Below, one piece after another: positions 40,661 to 49,042 of a stretch of 64,000 nucleotides of DNA (positions within the stretch are counted from its first letter, which is position 1; every line of letters begins with the position of its first letter). The position numbers were made by a program, and so were the translations under genes. This DNA comes from JAEUKH01 sp964447205 (lineage in GTDB: Bacteria; Myxococcota_A; Polyangia; Polyangiales; Ga0077539), in the NCBI GenBank assembly GCA_964447205.1, contig CAYUSB010000012.1, positions 62,001 to 126,000 of the forward strand. The letters run 5' to 3'. The notes under the pieces are model-generated. The model was given only the letters and a program-made list of their open reading frames with translations, was not told the origin of the DNA and ran no database searches.

Positions 40661-42727
40661 GTGATCCGACTGGAGGTCGAACAAGGCGAGGCGCGCGGGC
40701 GCGTGGTCGAGCGGGACGCGGCCGAGGTCTGCGTGGGACGGGCCCCCAACGCCGACCTCCTGCTGCCCGACTGGCACGTCTCGGGGGCCCACGGGGTGCT
40801 CCGGGTGGCCCCCGACACGGGGGCCGTGTTCTACCGCGACCTGCGCAGCACCAACGGGTCGCGGGTACGGCGCGGGGGGGCGGTGCTCCCGGTCGACGCC
40901 TCGGTCCAGTTTGAGCGAGAGCTCCAGCCCGGCGACTGCCTCGACCTCGGCGACCCCTCCCACGCCGTCCTCGTGCGCGTGCGCTTCGAGCTCGCCCGGC
41001 CCGCCTTTTTGCCCCCCACGGGCTCGGTCCTGTCCGTCACCATGCCCTCGGCCGAGCTCCAGGGCCCCGCCCAGGCCGCCCTGCGCGGCGGGACGGCCCC
41101 GGCCCTTTCCCCCGCGGCACCGCCCCCGGCACCGCCTCCCGAGGACGAATCCCGGGTGGTGGCCCTGCGCCCGGTCTCCTCTGTCGGCGAGGCCCGGCAG
41201 TCGGTCGAGAGCGACCCGGTCTCGCTCAAGACCGTGCTCGCGGCCATGCAGCGCCTCTCCGGGGCCCTCGAGCTCGACGAGGTCCTCGACGCCATCGCCG
41301 AGGCCATCTTCGAGATCGTTCCGCGGGCCACCCACCTCACCGTCAACCTCCGCGACGACAGCGTCCCGGACAAGCCCCAGTATGTCCCCGTCACCACCCG
41401 GCTGCGGGGCAGCGCGGGGGTCCCCGTCGAGGCCGTCCCCGTCTCCCGGAGCGTCGTGCGCCGAGTGGTCGAGCAGCGGGCCGCCGTCCTCGCGGCCGAC
41501 GCCCTGCGCGAGGTGGGCGAGACGGCCAGCATCATGGGGGCCCGCATCCAGTCCACCATGGGGGTCCCCCTGTGGAAGGGCGACGAGATCCTCGGGGTCA
41601 TCCAGGTCGACAACCGCACCTCGGCCGGCATCTTCCGCGAGCGCGACCTCGACCTCGCCATGGTCATGGCCCAACAGGCCGGGATGGCCGTGGCCAACGC
41701 CCGGCTCTACCAGCGGGTGAAGTTCGCCGAGGCCAGCGCCCGCAGCGAGAATAGCTTCCTCAAACAGCGGGCCCAGAAGAAGTTTGAGCGTATGGTGGGC
41801 GACTCGTCGGCCATGCGGCAGCTCTACGACAAGCTCTCCAAGGTCATCGACACCCGCGTGACCGTGCTCATCGAGGGCGAGACGGGCACCGGCAAAGAGC
41901 TCGTGGCCAGCACGGTGCACTACCAGTCGCGCCGCAAGGACAAGCTCTTCATCGCGCAAAACTGCGCGGCCCTGCCCGAGACCCTCCTGGAGGGCGAGCT
42001 CTTCGGCCATAAGAAGGGCGCCTTCACCGGGGCCACCGAGGACAAGAAGGGCCTGTTCGAGCTGGCCGACGGAGGCACCCTCTTCCTCGACGAGATCGGC
42101 GAGATGCCCCTCGGGCTCCAGGCCAAGATCCTCCGGGTCCTTCAAGAGGGCGAGGTCCGCCCCCTGGGCTCGGCCCTGACCCGCTCGGTCGACGTGCGCA
42201 TCGTCACGGCCACCAACCGCAAGCTGGAGGACGAGGTCGCCGCGGGGAGATTTCGTCAAGACCTTTACTATCGCCTCCAGGTCTTCCCCGTGCGCATCCC
42301 CCCCCTGCGCGAGCGCCGCGAGGACATCCCCCTCCTGGCGAGCCATTTCCTCAAGCGGTACGCCGCGGAGATGGGCAAGGCCATCCAGGGCTTCTCGCAG
42401 CAGACCCTCGAGCTGATGATGTCGTACAACTGGCCCGGCAACGTCCGCGAGCTGGAGAACGAGGTCCAGCGCCTCGTGATCCAGAGCGAGCCCGGGGGCT
42501 ATGTCATGGCCGAGCACCTGTCGCCGCGGATCCGTAACATCGAGGGCATCCTCGACCGCATCCGTCCGCCCCGGGGGACCCTCAAGGACATGATCGAGCA
42601 CATCGAGAAGTGGCTCCTCATCGAGGCCCTGCGCGAGCACGGCAACAACAAGTCGGCCACGGCCAAGACCCTCGGGATCACCCGCGAGGGCTTGCACAAG
42701 AAGCTCAAGTCCTACGGGATCTCCTAG
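40661..42727 (+). CDS. FHA-GAF sigma-54-dependent transcriptional activator
   Basis: A 688-aa enhancer-binding protein. Residues 1-100 are an FHA domain (VCVGRAPNADLLLPDWHVSG then AHG, STNGS), which reads phospho-Thr partners from Ser/Thr kinases. A Pro/Ala linker leads to a GAF domain (about 180-350). The AAA+ domain has Walker A GETGTGKE, the full sigma-54 loop GAFTGA and Walker B LFLDEIGE. A Fis-type HTH ends the protein (SATAKTLGITREGLHKKLKS). This FHA-plus-activator layout is typical of myxobacteria. Its stop overlaps the convergent thioesterase stop in the tetranucleotide CTAG. Confidence 0.95.
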   Translation: MIRLEVEQGEARGRVVERDAAEVCVGRAPNADLLLPDWHVSGAHGVLRVAPDTGAVFYRDLRSTNGSRVRRGGAVLPVDASVQFERELQPGDCLDLGDPSHAVLVRVRFELARPAFLPPTGSVLSVTMPSAELQGPAQAALRGGTAPALSPAAPPPAPPPEDESRVVALRPVSSVGEARQSVESDPVSLKTVLAAMQRLSGALELDEVLDAIAEAIFEIVPRATHLTVNLRDDSVPDKPQYVPVTTRLRGSAGVPVEAVPVSRSVVRRVVEQRAAVLAADALREVGETASIMGARIQSTMGVPLWKGDEILGVIQVDNRTSAGIFRERDLDLAMVMAQQAGMAVANARLYQRVKFAEASARSENSFLKQRAQKKFERMVGDSSAMRQLYDKLSKVIDTRVTVLIEGETGTGKELVASTVHYQSRRKDKLFIAQNCAALPETLLEGELFGHKKGAFTGATEDKKGLFELADGGTLFLDEIGEMPLGLQAKILRVLQEGEVRPLGSALTRSVDVRIVTATNRKLEDEVAAGRFRQDLYYRLQVFPVRIPPLRERREDIPLLASHFLKRYAAEMGKAIQGFSQQTLELMMSYNWPGNVRELENEVQRLVIQSEPGGYVMAEHLSPRIRNIEGILDRIRPPRGTLKDMIEHIEKWLLIEALREHGNNKSATAKTLGITREGLHKKLKSYGIS

Positions 42728-43179
42728 CCCACCTCGCCGAGGCGACGGAAGGCCTCGGGGGCTTCGAGCAGGGCCGCGAGCTCGGGGGTCACCCGGGTCA
42801 CCCGTCCCTCCCGCGAGACCAGGGCGTGGCGGGTGGTGGCCGTGGCCACGAGGGCCCCGTCGGCGATGCGCCGCAGGGTGTACGAAAACTCCAGGGAGGC
42901 GTGGCGCAGGGTCCGGAGGGTCACGGTGAGGTCGGCCTCGTCGTCGAGGCGTAGGGGGGATTTGTACTGGAGCGAGGCCTCGACCACGACCACGAGGGTC
43001 CCGCGGTCTTCGAGGTCGCGATAGCCGATGGCCCGGCGGCGGCAGTACTCCTCGCGGCCCCGTTCGAGCCAGCGGAGGTGGTTGCTGTGGTGGAGGAAGC
43101 CCATCCGGTCGACCTCGGCGTAGGTCACGCGGAGGCGCAGGGTGGTCGCGGGGCGAAGGGCGGAGGCGTCCTGGGACAT
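42724..43179 (-). CDS. YbgC/FadM-type acyl-CoA thioesterase
   Basis: A 151-aa hot-dog-fold thioesterase. VTYAEVDRMGFLHHSNHLRW matches the 4HBT active-site Y/TxExDxxG.vyyxxYxxW pattern, with Asp in EVDRMG as catalytic residue. Likely hydrolyses short or medium acyl-CoA or 4-hydroxybenzoyl-CoA-like thioesters. Start set at complement 43177-43179. The stop codon shares two bases with the convergent sigma-54 activator stop. Confidence 0.88.
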   Translation of the reverse strand: MSQDASALRPATTLRLRVTYAEVDRMGFLHHSNHLRWLERGREEYCRRRAIGYRDLEDRGTLVVVVEASLQYKSPLRLDDEADLTVTLRTLRHASLEFSYTLRRIADGALVATATTRHALVSREGRVTRVTPELAALLEAPEAFRRLGEVG

Positions 43180-43270
43180 AGAGGCCCCGGAGCCTCGCAC
43201 ACCCCGAGGCCACAGCGGGCAAGACCTTGGGCCCTCCACCGCCTCGGTGGTACACCCCGTGGCCTGAACG

Positions 43271-43903
43271 ATGGAGGATTCGCCGCGGTACAGGGTTCCG
43301 GCAGGGCAGTGTCGGGTCGAGCAGGAGGTGCTGCGGAGCCGGTTTGTCACCACCCTGGGCCGCACCCCCCGGGCCGACGACGCCCGGAGCCTGCTCGCCC
43401 GGGTCCGGGCCGAGATGCCCGACGCCTCGCACCACTGTTGGGCCTTCGTGGCCGGGCCTCCGGGCTCCACCGCCTCCATCGGCCTGAGCGACGACGGGGA
43501 GCCCCACGGGACCGCGGGCAAACCCATGCTCACGGCCCTGCTCCACAGCGGGGTGGGCGAGATCACCGCCGTGGTCACACGATATTTCGGCGGGACCCTG
43601 CTCGGCAAGGGGGGCCTCGTGCGGGCCTACACCGCGGGGGTCGTGGCCGCCCTCGGGGCCCTGGAGACCGTCGAGCGAGTGCGGCGGGCCCGGGTGGCCG
43701 TCGAGGTCGAGTACGCCCACTACGAGCTCGTGCGACGGCTCCTGCCTGGCTTCGAGGCCGAGGTCGTCGACGAGACCTTCGGGGCCACCGTCGGCCTGCG
43801 GGTCCAGCTCCCCGCGGCCGGGGTCGAACGTTTTGCCCAGGGGCTCCTCGACGCCACCGCTGGCGACGCCCTCTGCGAGACCCTCGACGTCGACCCGCCT
43901 TGA
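43271..43903 (+). CDS. IMPACT/YigZ family protein
   Basis: A 210-aa protein of UPF0029. RSRFVTTLGRTPRADDARSL, HHCWAFV and the signature SDDGEPHGTAGKPMLTAL followed by VVTRYFGGTLLGKGGLVRAY are diagnostic. Two-domain fold as in E. coli YigZ. Eukaryotic IMPACT regulates the Gcn2 pathway; the bacterial role is unclear, although YigZ binds nucleic acid. TACACC lies 18 nt before the ATG. Confidence 0.92.
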   Translation: MEDSPRYRVPAGQCRVEQEVLRSRFVTTLGRTPRADDARSLLARVRAEMPDASHHCWAFVAGPPGSTASIGLSDDGEPHGTAGKPMLTALLHSGVGEITAVVTRYFGGTLLGKGGLVRAYTAGVVAALGALETVERVRRARVAVEVEYAHYELVRRLLPGFEAEVVDETFGATVGLRVQLPAAGVERFAQGLLDATAGDALCETLDVDPP

Positions 43904-43941
43904 CGGAGGCCGCAGGGTTTGGCAGTGGGTGCCCCCTCGCC

Positions 43942-44472
43942 ATGCGCCCGCGCCCCCCGTGTTGCCTCGACCCCGCCCATCGCTGCGGGACCCGCTGGCC
44001 CGCCCTCGTGACCTGGGTGGGCCGTCACGTCGGAAAGGCCGTTCGGCTCGTGTCCCTGCAAGGGGCCGAGCAGGGCAAGGCCCCGTTTTATGCCCAGCCC
44101 GTAGGCTACGACGGCCGGGCCTTCTTCATCGCCGCCGACGGCCTGTGCGACACCGAGAAGCTCATGCACGAGGCCTGTCATTTCCTCGTGGCCCCCAAGG
44201 AGCGGCGAAACACCATCAACTACGGCCTCGGTCCGGGGCCCTTCCGCCCCGTCGACGACGTCGTCTCTGACAACGAGGAGGTCACCGTCTCGCTCGTCCA
44301 GCTTGAGGTGGCCCCGTACTTCGCCCTGCCCCGGCACAAGCTCCAGGCCCCCGACTACAACGTGGCCAATCGCCGACACCTCGACTGGGCGGCGTGCGAA
44401 GCCCGGGCCGCCGAGGTGTGGTCACGGGTGAAGCCCACCCTCGAGGCCGCCGGGCTCCGCCGGGCCTGGTGA
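43942..44472 (+). CDS. HExxH metal-binding protein, possible relative of elongation factor P hydroxylase
   Basis: A 176-aa protein. APFYAQPVGYDGRAFFIAAD, then KLMHEACHFLVAPKERR NTINYG and a later EVTVSLVQLEVA block. The HEACH motif followed by RRN and a YG pair recalls the E. coli EpmC pattern (HEISHW, RR, YGYW), a mononuclear iron enzyme that hydroxylates modified EF-P. Similarity is to motif order only; EF-P is not in the window. It could equally be an unrelated zinc-dependent protein. Short Cys-rich start (PPCCLDPAHRC). Follows yigZ by 38 bp, so probably co-transcribed. Confidence 0.5.
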   Translation: MRPRPPCCLDPAHRCGTRWPALVTWVGRHVGKAVRLVSLQGAEQGKAPFYAQPVGYDGRAFFIAADGLCDTEKLMHEACHFLVAPKERRNTINYGLGPGPFRPVDDVVSDNEEVTVSLVQLEVAPYFALPRHKLQAPDYNVANRRHLDWAACEARAAEVWSRVKPTLEAAGLRRAW

Positions 44473-44556
44473 CGGGGCGACGACGGCCCTTCGCGGGCGG
44501 TGGCCCTTCGGGGTAGGGTCGCGGCCCCCCGCACGACGCGGGCAGGAGCCCAGGCC

Positions 44557-45192
44557 ATGCAACAAGACACCACCGCCCCCACACCCCCACCGCCCGTCTT
44601 CGCCGAACCGACCCCCCTCGGGCTCCTCGGGCTCGCCGTAGGATGCGCGGCCCTGCTCCCCATCGCATTCGGACAGAGCCTCACCCCGGCCGGGTTTCGT
44701 ACGGCGGCGGTGTATTGTCTGCTTTTTGGCGCCGGCTGCCAGTTCCTCGCCGGCCTCATGGCCCTCGCCAACAAGAACCTCCTCGGCGGCACCCTCTTCA
44801 CCACCTTCGCCTTCAACTGGGCGGTCAACTACCATGTGCTTTCGGGCCTCGCCGAAGGCCGGATCCCCGACCCGAAGATCGTGCTCAGCATCGACCTCTG
44901 TTTCCTCATCATCTTCGTGGTTCTTACCTTTGCTTTCGGGTTCTTCTCCAAGCTCCTCGTTGCGTTTCTCCTCGACATCGACATTTTGTTCGGGGCCCGC
45001 ATTCTCAAGGAGCTGACCCACTCCACGGCCTTCGCCCTGCCGATCGCCCTGGCGACGGTGGCCCTGGCCGCCATCGCCCTGTATCTGGCCTTCGCGATCC
45101 TGCTCAACAACGCCGCCGGGCGTACGATCTTGACCATTCCCGGGCCCCTCTTCCGCCCGGGGGCCCCCTCCGCTCCCACTCCTGCTTCTTAA
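44557..45192 (+). CDS. Acetate transporter-like (GPR1/FUN34/YaaH family) membrane protein
   Basis: A 211-aa protein with six hydrophobic segments. The N-terminal PTPLGLLGLAVGCAALLPIA followed by AVYCLLFGAGCQFLAGLMAL and GGTLFTTFAFNW is the AceTr family pattern (PxPLGL, FGG, QxxAGM, TxF.sYG.FW). Likely acetate/succinate uptake or a channel. Start at ATG 44557 behind GCAGGAG. Its TAA stop is the first three bases of the inverted-repeat element downstream. Confidence 0.85.
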   Translation: MQQDTTAPTPPPPVFAEPTPLGLLGLAVGCAALLPIAFGQSLTPAGFRTAAVYCLLFGAGCQFLAGLMALANKNLLGGTLFTTFAFNWAVNYHVLSGLAEGRIPDPKIVLSIDLCFLIIFVVLTFAFGFFSKLLVAFLLDIDILFGARILKELTHSTAFALPIALATVALAAIALYLAFAILLNNAAGRTILTIPGPLFRPGAPSAPTPAS

Positions 45193-45349
45193 ACCACGGC
45201 CAGTTTGGGATTCGTGGTTTTCGCAAGGAGACGCAAGCGCCGCAAGGAAGGCCGACGAAGGCGGGCTGTATGCCCGGCGAGGAGGGCTGACGCCGCAGCG
45301 CGCCGCGGATCTGCGGCGAAAACTACGGATCCCGAACTGGACGTGGTTT
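45191..45349. repeat. 159-bp inverted-repeat element between convergent genes
   Basis: Arms 45191-45224 and 45316-45349 (34 bp) are inverted with about four mismatches. Both outer ends read TAAACCAC inward, so each arm supplies the stop codon of the gene pointing into it (AceTr-like on plus, VWA lipoprotein on minus). The 91-bp loop has GGCGGGCTGTATGCCCGGCG and other small palindromes. Probably works as a two-way terminator; origin as a MITE is likely. Confidence 0.75.
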
Positions 45350-46724
45350 AGTACAGGGTGCTCATCGCGGCCCCGTGTGCGCTGCGCACCGCCGCCGGGG
45401 CCTCCTGCGGCGTGGGGGCCTCATCCGCCGTCGGCGGGGCCGACATGCTGGGGGCCACCGAGGGCAGGGCCCGGCGCAGCCCGCGTACGGCCGACACCCG
45501 CTGCACGAGCTCCGGGTCGTTGCGACGACGGGCCGCGGCGTCGGCCTGGGCCACCACCGCATCGAGGCGCTGCTGGGCGAGGGCCACCTGGCCCGCCCGG
45601 GCGTCGCGGATGGCCGCGAGCGTACCGGCGGCGAGCTGCTGGGTAGCCGCGGTGCGCTCGACCTCCTCGTCGCGCCCCCGGGCCCGCTCCTCGGGGTTGG
45701 CCGAGGCCCGGGCCCCCAGAAAGGCCCGACGTTCGATCTGCCCCGCGTTGCCGACGGCGTCCTGGTACCGCAAGACCACGTCGAGGAGCTCGACCGCGGC
45801 CCCTGCCCGCCGCGACGGGGCCGTCAGGCGCACGACCAGATCACGTTGGACCCCTTCGGTCACCTCCCCGAGGGTCACCGTGACCCCCTCGTCGGTGCGG
45901 GTGGCGTCGACCCCCACCACCCCCTCGATCTCGACCCCAGGGCCCGGGATGAGTTGGGCCACGGCGTTGCGGCCCACCACCCGCTGCATCCGCAACACCT
46001 CGTCGCGAAACACGGCGGCCACCGCCGACGAGTCCTCGATGAAGTGGAACCTCCCCCCCGAGCGCTGGGCGATGTTGCCCATCAGGGTCTCGTCGTAGTC
46101 GAGGCCCAGGCCCAGGGCCGTGATGGTAACCCCCCGGGCCCCCGCCATGGCCGCCGTCTCCACGATGCCCGCAGCGTCATTGGGAACCCCGTCTCCGAGC
46201 AGGACCACGCGGTTGATCCCGGTCGGGTCGAGGTGCCCGACGGCCTCGACCACCCCGAGGCGGAGCCCCTCGGCCATGGCCGTAGTCCCGCGGGCGACGA
46301 TGCCCCCGAGGCGGGTCATGGCCGTCGCCCGTGAGGCCGTGTTGATCACCGTCGAAGGCAGAAGCACCTCGGCCCGGGAGTCGAAGGTCACCACGGCGAG
46401 GCGGTCGCCGTCGCGCAAGGACTCGACCAGGGCCCGCCCCGCGGCCCGGGCGTCCTCGATGGGCCTCCCGTCCATCGAACCCGAGGTGTCGATCACGAGG
46501 GCCAGGTTGAGGGCCGGGCGCCGCAGGCTGGCCGTGGAGGGGACCGAGACCCGCACCCGGGCCACCACCTCGCTGCGCTCCCCTGCCGGCACGAACCGAT
46601 TGCCGAGGGCCCCGTCGAGGGCCACCAGGTCGGGGGTGGTCGCCCGGCCCCGCGGGACCGTCGCGCACCCGAGCGACGCAAACACAACCGCCGACACACC
46701 CACCCGAATCAGATTGTCTCGCAT
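45348..46724 (-). CDS. VWA-domain lipoprotein
   Basis: A 458-aa protein. Signal peptide with lipobox SLGC (Cys20). The von Willebrand A domain begins NLALVIDTSGSMDG (MIDAS DxSxS) with later T (RGTTAMAEGL) and D (LLGDGVPND) metal-coordinating residues. A beta-rich domain follows (GVTVTLGEVTEGVQRDLVVR), then a helical segment with QRLDAVVAQADAAARRR. It is similar to secreted VWA proteins of the YfbK type. Its role in adhesion or envelope assembly is unknown. Stop codon inside the inverted-repeat arm. Confidence 0.9.
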   Translation of the reverse strand: MRDNLIRVGVSAVVFASLGCATVPRGRATTPDLVALDGALGNRFVPAGERSEVVARVRVSVPSTASLRRPALNLALVIDTSGSMDGRPIEDARAAGRALVESLRDGDRLAVVTFDSRAEVLLPSTVINTASRATAMTRLGGIVARGTTAMAEGLRLGVVEAVGHLDPTGINRVVLLGDGVPNDAAGIVETAAMAGARGVTITALGLGLDYDETLMGNIAQRSGGRFHFIEDSSAVAAVFRDEVLRMQRVVGRNAVAQLIPGPGVEIEGVVGVDATRTDEGVTVTLGEVTEGVQRDLVVRLTAPSRRAGAAVELLDVVLRYQDAVGNAGQIERRAFLGARASANPEERARGRDEEVERTAATQQLAAGTLAAIRDARAGQVALAQQRLDAVVAQADAAARRRNDPELVQRVSAVRGLRRALPSVAPSMSAPPTADEAPTPQEAPAAVRSAHGAAMSTLY

Positions 46725-46793
46725 GATGGCCCCAGAACGGCCCCGGCCCGGCCCGGCTTACACCCCCGCCGCGGACCTCCTGCAGAACGACGC

Positions 46794-47555
46794 TCAGGAC
46801 CCGTTGCGTCGCGAGGATACGTCGTCCAGAAAGACCCCGGCCTCGTCGAAGGCCTCCAGCGACGGGGCCACCGGAGCCCTGTCGCGGACCTCGGGAGGGA
46901 AAGCCCCCGCGGGCTCGAAGCGGACCCCTGTCCGGAGCTGCTCGGTGAGCTCGGCGGTCCATTTGGTGTCGATGGCGTCGGCGGCCTTGCCGAGGAGCCG
47001 CGCGTGGAAGAGCGAGATCAACGCGTAGACGGTCACCGCCCCGGTGATGGCCAGTCCACCCAGGGCGTCGCCGTGGGGGCGCCACAGGCCCGGGGCAAAC
47101 ACCAAGGCGGCGATGGCGCAGGCCACAAGCACGATGACATTGAGCACGACGGCGTAACGCGCGGCCGAGCGAGCTCGCGGGGCCGCGTCGGGCTCGCCCC
47201 GCAACAAGGGGGTCCCCAACAGAAAGAGCCGAGCCGCCAGAATCAACCCCGGAACCGCCACCAAACCCAACCCCGCCGCGAAGAGCCCCACCAGGCCCAA
47301 GAGGAGCCCCGGGACAAACATCGTCCCCAACACCCACGACCCCACCGCCGCCGCCCGAACCTCCCCCGGGGGACCGGCCTTGCCAAACACCGGGACCTCT
47401 GTCTCTCGATACGACCCCGTCTCAAGCCGCCGGGTACCCGTCTGCTGGGGCACCCACAATCTCGAAGCCTCGGGCGAACGGCGAAACCACAGCCAGGTCG
47501 GCACCACGAAAGGCAGCGCAGAGATCAGGCCGAACACGAGGAAGATCATCGACAA
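46794..47555 (-). CDS. Hypothetical multi-pass membrane protein
   Basis: A 253-aa protein with five hydrophobic segments: SMIFLVFGLISALPFVVPTW at the start, WVLGTMFVPGLLLGLVGLFA and LVAVPGLILAARLFLLG, YAVVLNVIVLVACAIAALVF, and LAITGAVTVYALISLFHARL. The C-terminal 60 residues are hydrophilic. No family recognised. It ends 69 bp upstream of the VWA lipoprotein on the same strand and may share its operon. Confidence 0.7.
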   Translation of the reverse strand: MSMIFLVFGLISALPFVVPTWLWFRRSPEASRLWVPQQTGTRRLETGSYRETEVPVFGKAGPPGEVRAAAVGSWVLGTMFVPGLLLGLVGLFAAGLGLVAVPGLILAARLFLLGTPLLRGEPDAAPRARSAARYAVVLNVIVLVACAIAALVFAPGLWRPHGDALGGLAITGAVTVYALISLFHARLLGKAADAIDTKWTAELTEQLRTGVRFEPAGAFPPEVRDRAPVAPSLEAFDEAGVFLDDVSSRRNGS

Positions 47556-47727
47556 TGTCTCGTACGCATCGGACGCGGGAGCGGGGGGCGCGCCTCGGAC
47601 TCACAACCTCCCACCAGTCGCCCCGCGGAGCAATGGGGGAGGCCCGGAGAAAATTGGGATCGGAGCTCCGACAGCAGTTTTCTCAACTTGCTTGACAACC
47701 CTCGCAGCGCTGAGGTACTCCGCGGCC

Positions 47728-48309
47728 ATGGGCACCTCTGACGTAATCTCCGATTCCAGTTCCACTCCCGCCGCCGGCACTTCCGTCACTGTTGATGGAC
47801 TCTCGTACACGGTCGGCGCCACGCTTCCGTTTGGTCGGCGCAATGTTGTCGTGGTTGGCGTCGCCAATCTCGAAGGCAGCGCGAAGGCTGGGGTCACCCG
47901 CGGCGACTATCTCGTGGTGAGCGAGCAGGTCGGCGAGCAGACCCGCTACCGCGCCCTCGTCGGCAACGAGCTGTACTCCATCCGGCAGTACGGCACCCCC
48001 AATGCGGTCATCGCCAAGCACCGCGAGTCGGCTGGTCCGCGCCGCGGCAAGGGTGACAGCGACGGTCCCCAGGGCGTCACCCTCGGGGCCCAGGCCCAGC
48101 GCACCCTCGACAACTACCTCTCGCTCAGCCGCAACACCAACGGCGACGACATCGTGAGCCGCCTCGTGGTCGAGCACCTCGGCCCCGAGGTCGACCGGCT
48201 CCGCAAGGCCCAGGCCGCCATTCAGCAGCTCCCCATCGATCTCCTCACGCTCCTGTCGGGCCTCACCGACGACCAGCGCGCCAAGCTCATGGCCGACCTG
48301 CGGTCGTAG
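47728..48309 (+). CDS. Hypothetical protein
   Basis: A 193-aa cytoplasmic protein. VDGLSYTVGATLPFGRRNVV VVGVANLEGSAKAGVTRGDYL forms a beta-rich first half; the second half is helical, ending LLSGLTDDQRAKLMADLRS. No family known to me. A TTGACA at 47692-47697 and GGTACT ending 8 nt before the ATG suggest a promoter with a very short leader. A 28-bp gap separates it from the next gene. Confidence 0.7.
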   Translation: MGTSDVISDSSSTPAAGTSVTVDGLSYTVGATLPFGRRNVVVVGVANLEGSAKAGVTRGDYLVVSEQVGEQTRYRALVGNELYSIRQYGTPNAVIAKHRESAGPRRGKGDSDGPQGVTLGAQAQRTLDNYLSLSRNTNGDDIVSRLVVEHLGPEVDRLRKAQAAIQQLPIDLLTLLSGLTDDQRAKLMADLRS

Positions 48310-48337
48310 CCTCTCCCTCCGTTCGCCTCCCTCCCTC

Positions 48338-49042
48338 ATGCGCCCCGCCCTCCCCGTTGTCGCCCTCGGGCTCGTGGTGTCCTGCGTCGCGGCGCACCCT
48401 CCCCCCGTCCTCACGGTCGCCTCCTCCCCCGAGCCCGCGCTCGACGGCCGCCCGTTGCATCCTGACGGGCTCAACGAGCTCACCCGGACCCGCTACTGGG
48501 ACGAGGTGCAATCCCAGCGGGCGGAGCGGGCCCCGACGGGAGGGACCTCGCGCGAGGCCCTCGCGGCGTGGCTTCGGCAGCGGGTCGAAGGCCTCCGCAG
48601 GCTCCACCCCCTCATCGCCCAGCTCAACGCCCGGACCCCCGACGACGCCCTGTTCGCCGCGGTGCTCTATGGCCGCACTGTGGACGAGCTCCGGGCCGAG
48701 GTCGAGGCCCTGCCCCGCCTCGACGGGGTCCAGGCCGATCAGGAGAGCCTGTGGCGTACGGCCCTGTCGTCCGCCGCCACCCCCCTCCTGCGCGGAGCCC
48801 TCGACGCGTGGCGACGCTGCGCCGCCGTGGCCCCGCGGACCGCCTCCATCCTCCATCCCTGGGGGCCCGTGTGCGCGGCCCAGGCCGAGGTCCTCGCGGC
48901 CCGCCTGGTCGCGTCCGAGTCCACACGGCGCCCCAGGGGCCCCGCGGCCCCGGCGGTTCCGCCCGAGGGCGAAGGGCCCGAGCTGCAGCAGACCCCGGTC
49001 GACCCCGAGGCCCCTGTCCCCGCCGCGCCGCCTACGCCGTGA
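48338..49042 (+). CDS. Hypothetical secreted protein/lipoprotein
   Basis: A 234-aa protein with N-terminal signal (VVALGLVVSCVAA, lipobox-like VVSC). Helical middle (ALAAWLRQRVEGLRRLHPLI, TVDELRAEVEALPRL) and Pro-rich end. Function unknown. Its 3' end overlaps the convergent VIT/VWA gene by 11 bp. Confidence 0.65.
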   Translation: MRPALPVVALGLVVSCVAAHPPPVLTVASSPEPALDGRPLHPDGLNELTRTRYWDEVQSQRAERAPTGGTSREALAAWLRQRVEGLRRLHPLIAQLNARTPDDALFAAVLYGRTVDELRAEVEALPRLDGVQADQESLWRTALSSAATPLLRGALDAWRRCAAVAPRTASILHPWGPVCAAQAEVLAARLVASESTRRPRGPAAPAVPPEGEGPELQQTPVDPEAPVPAAPPTP

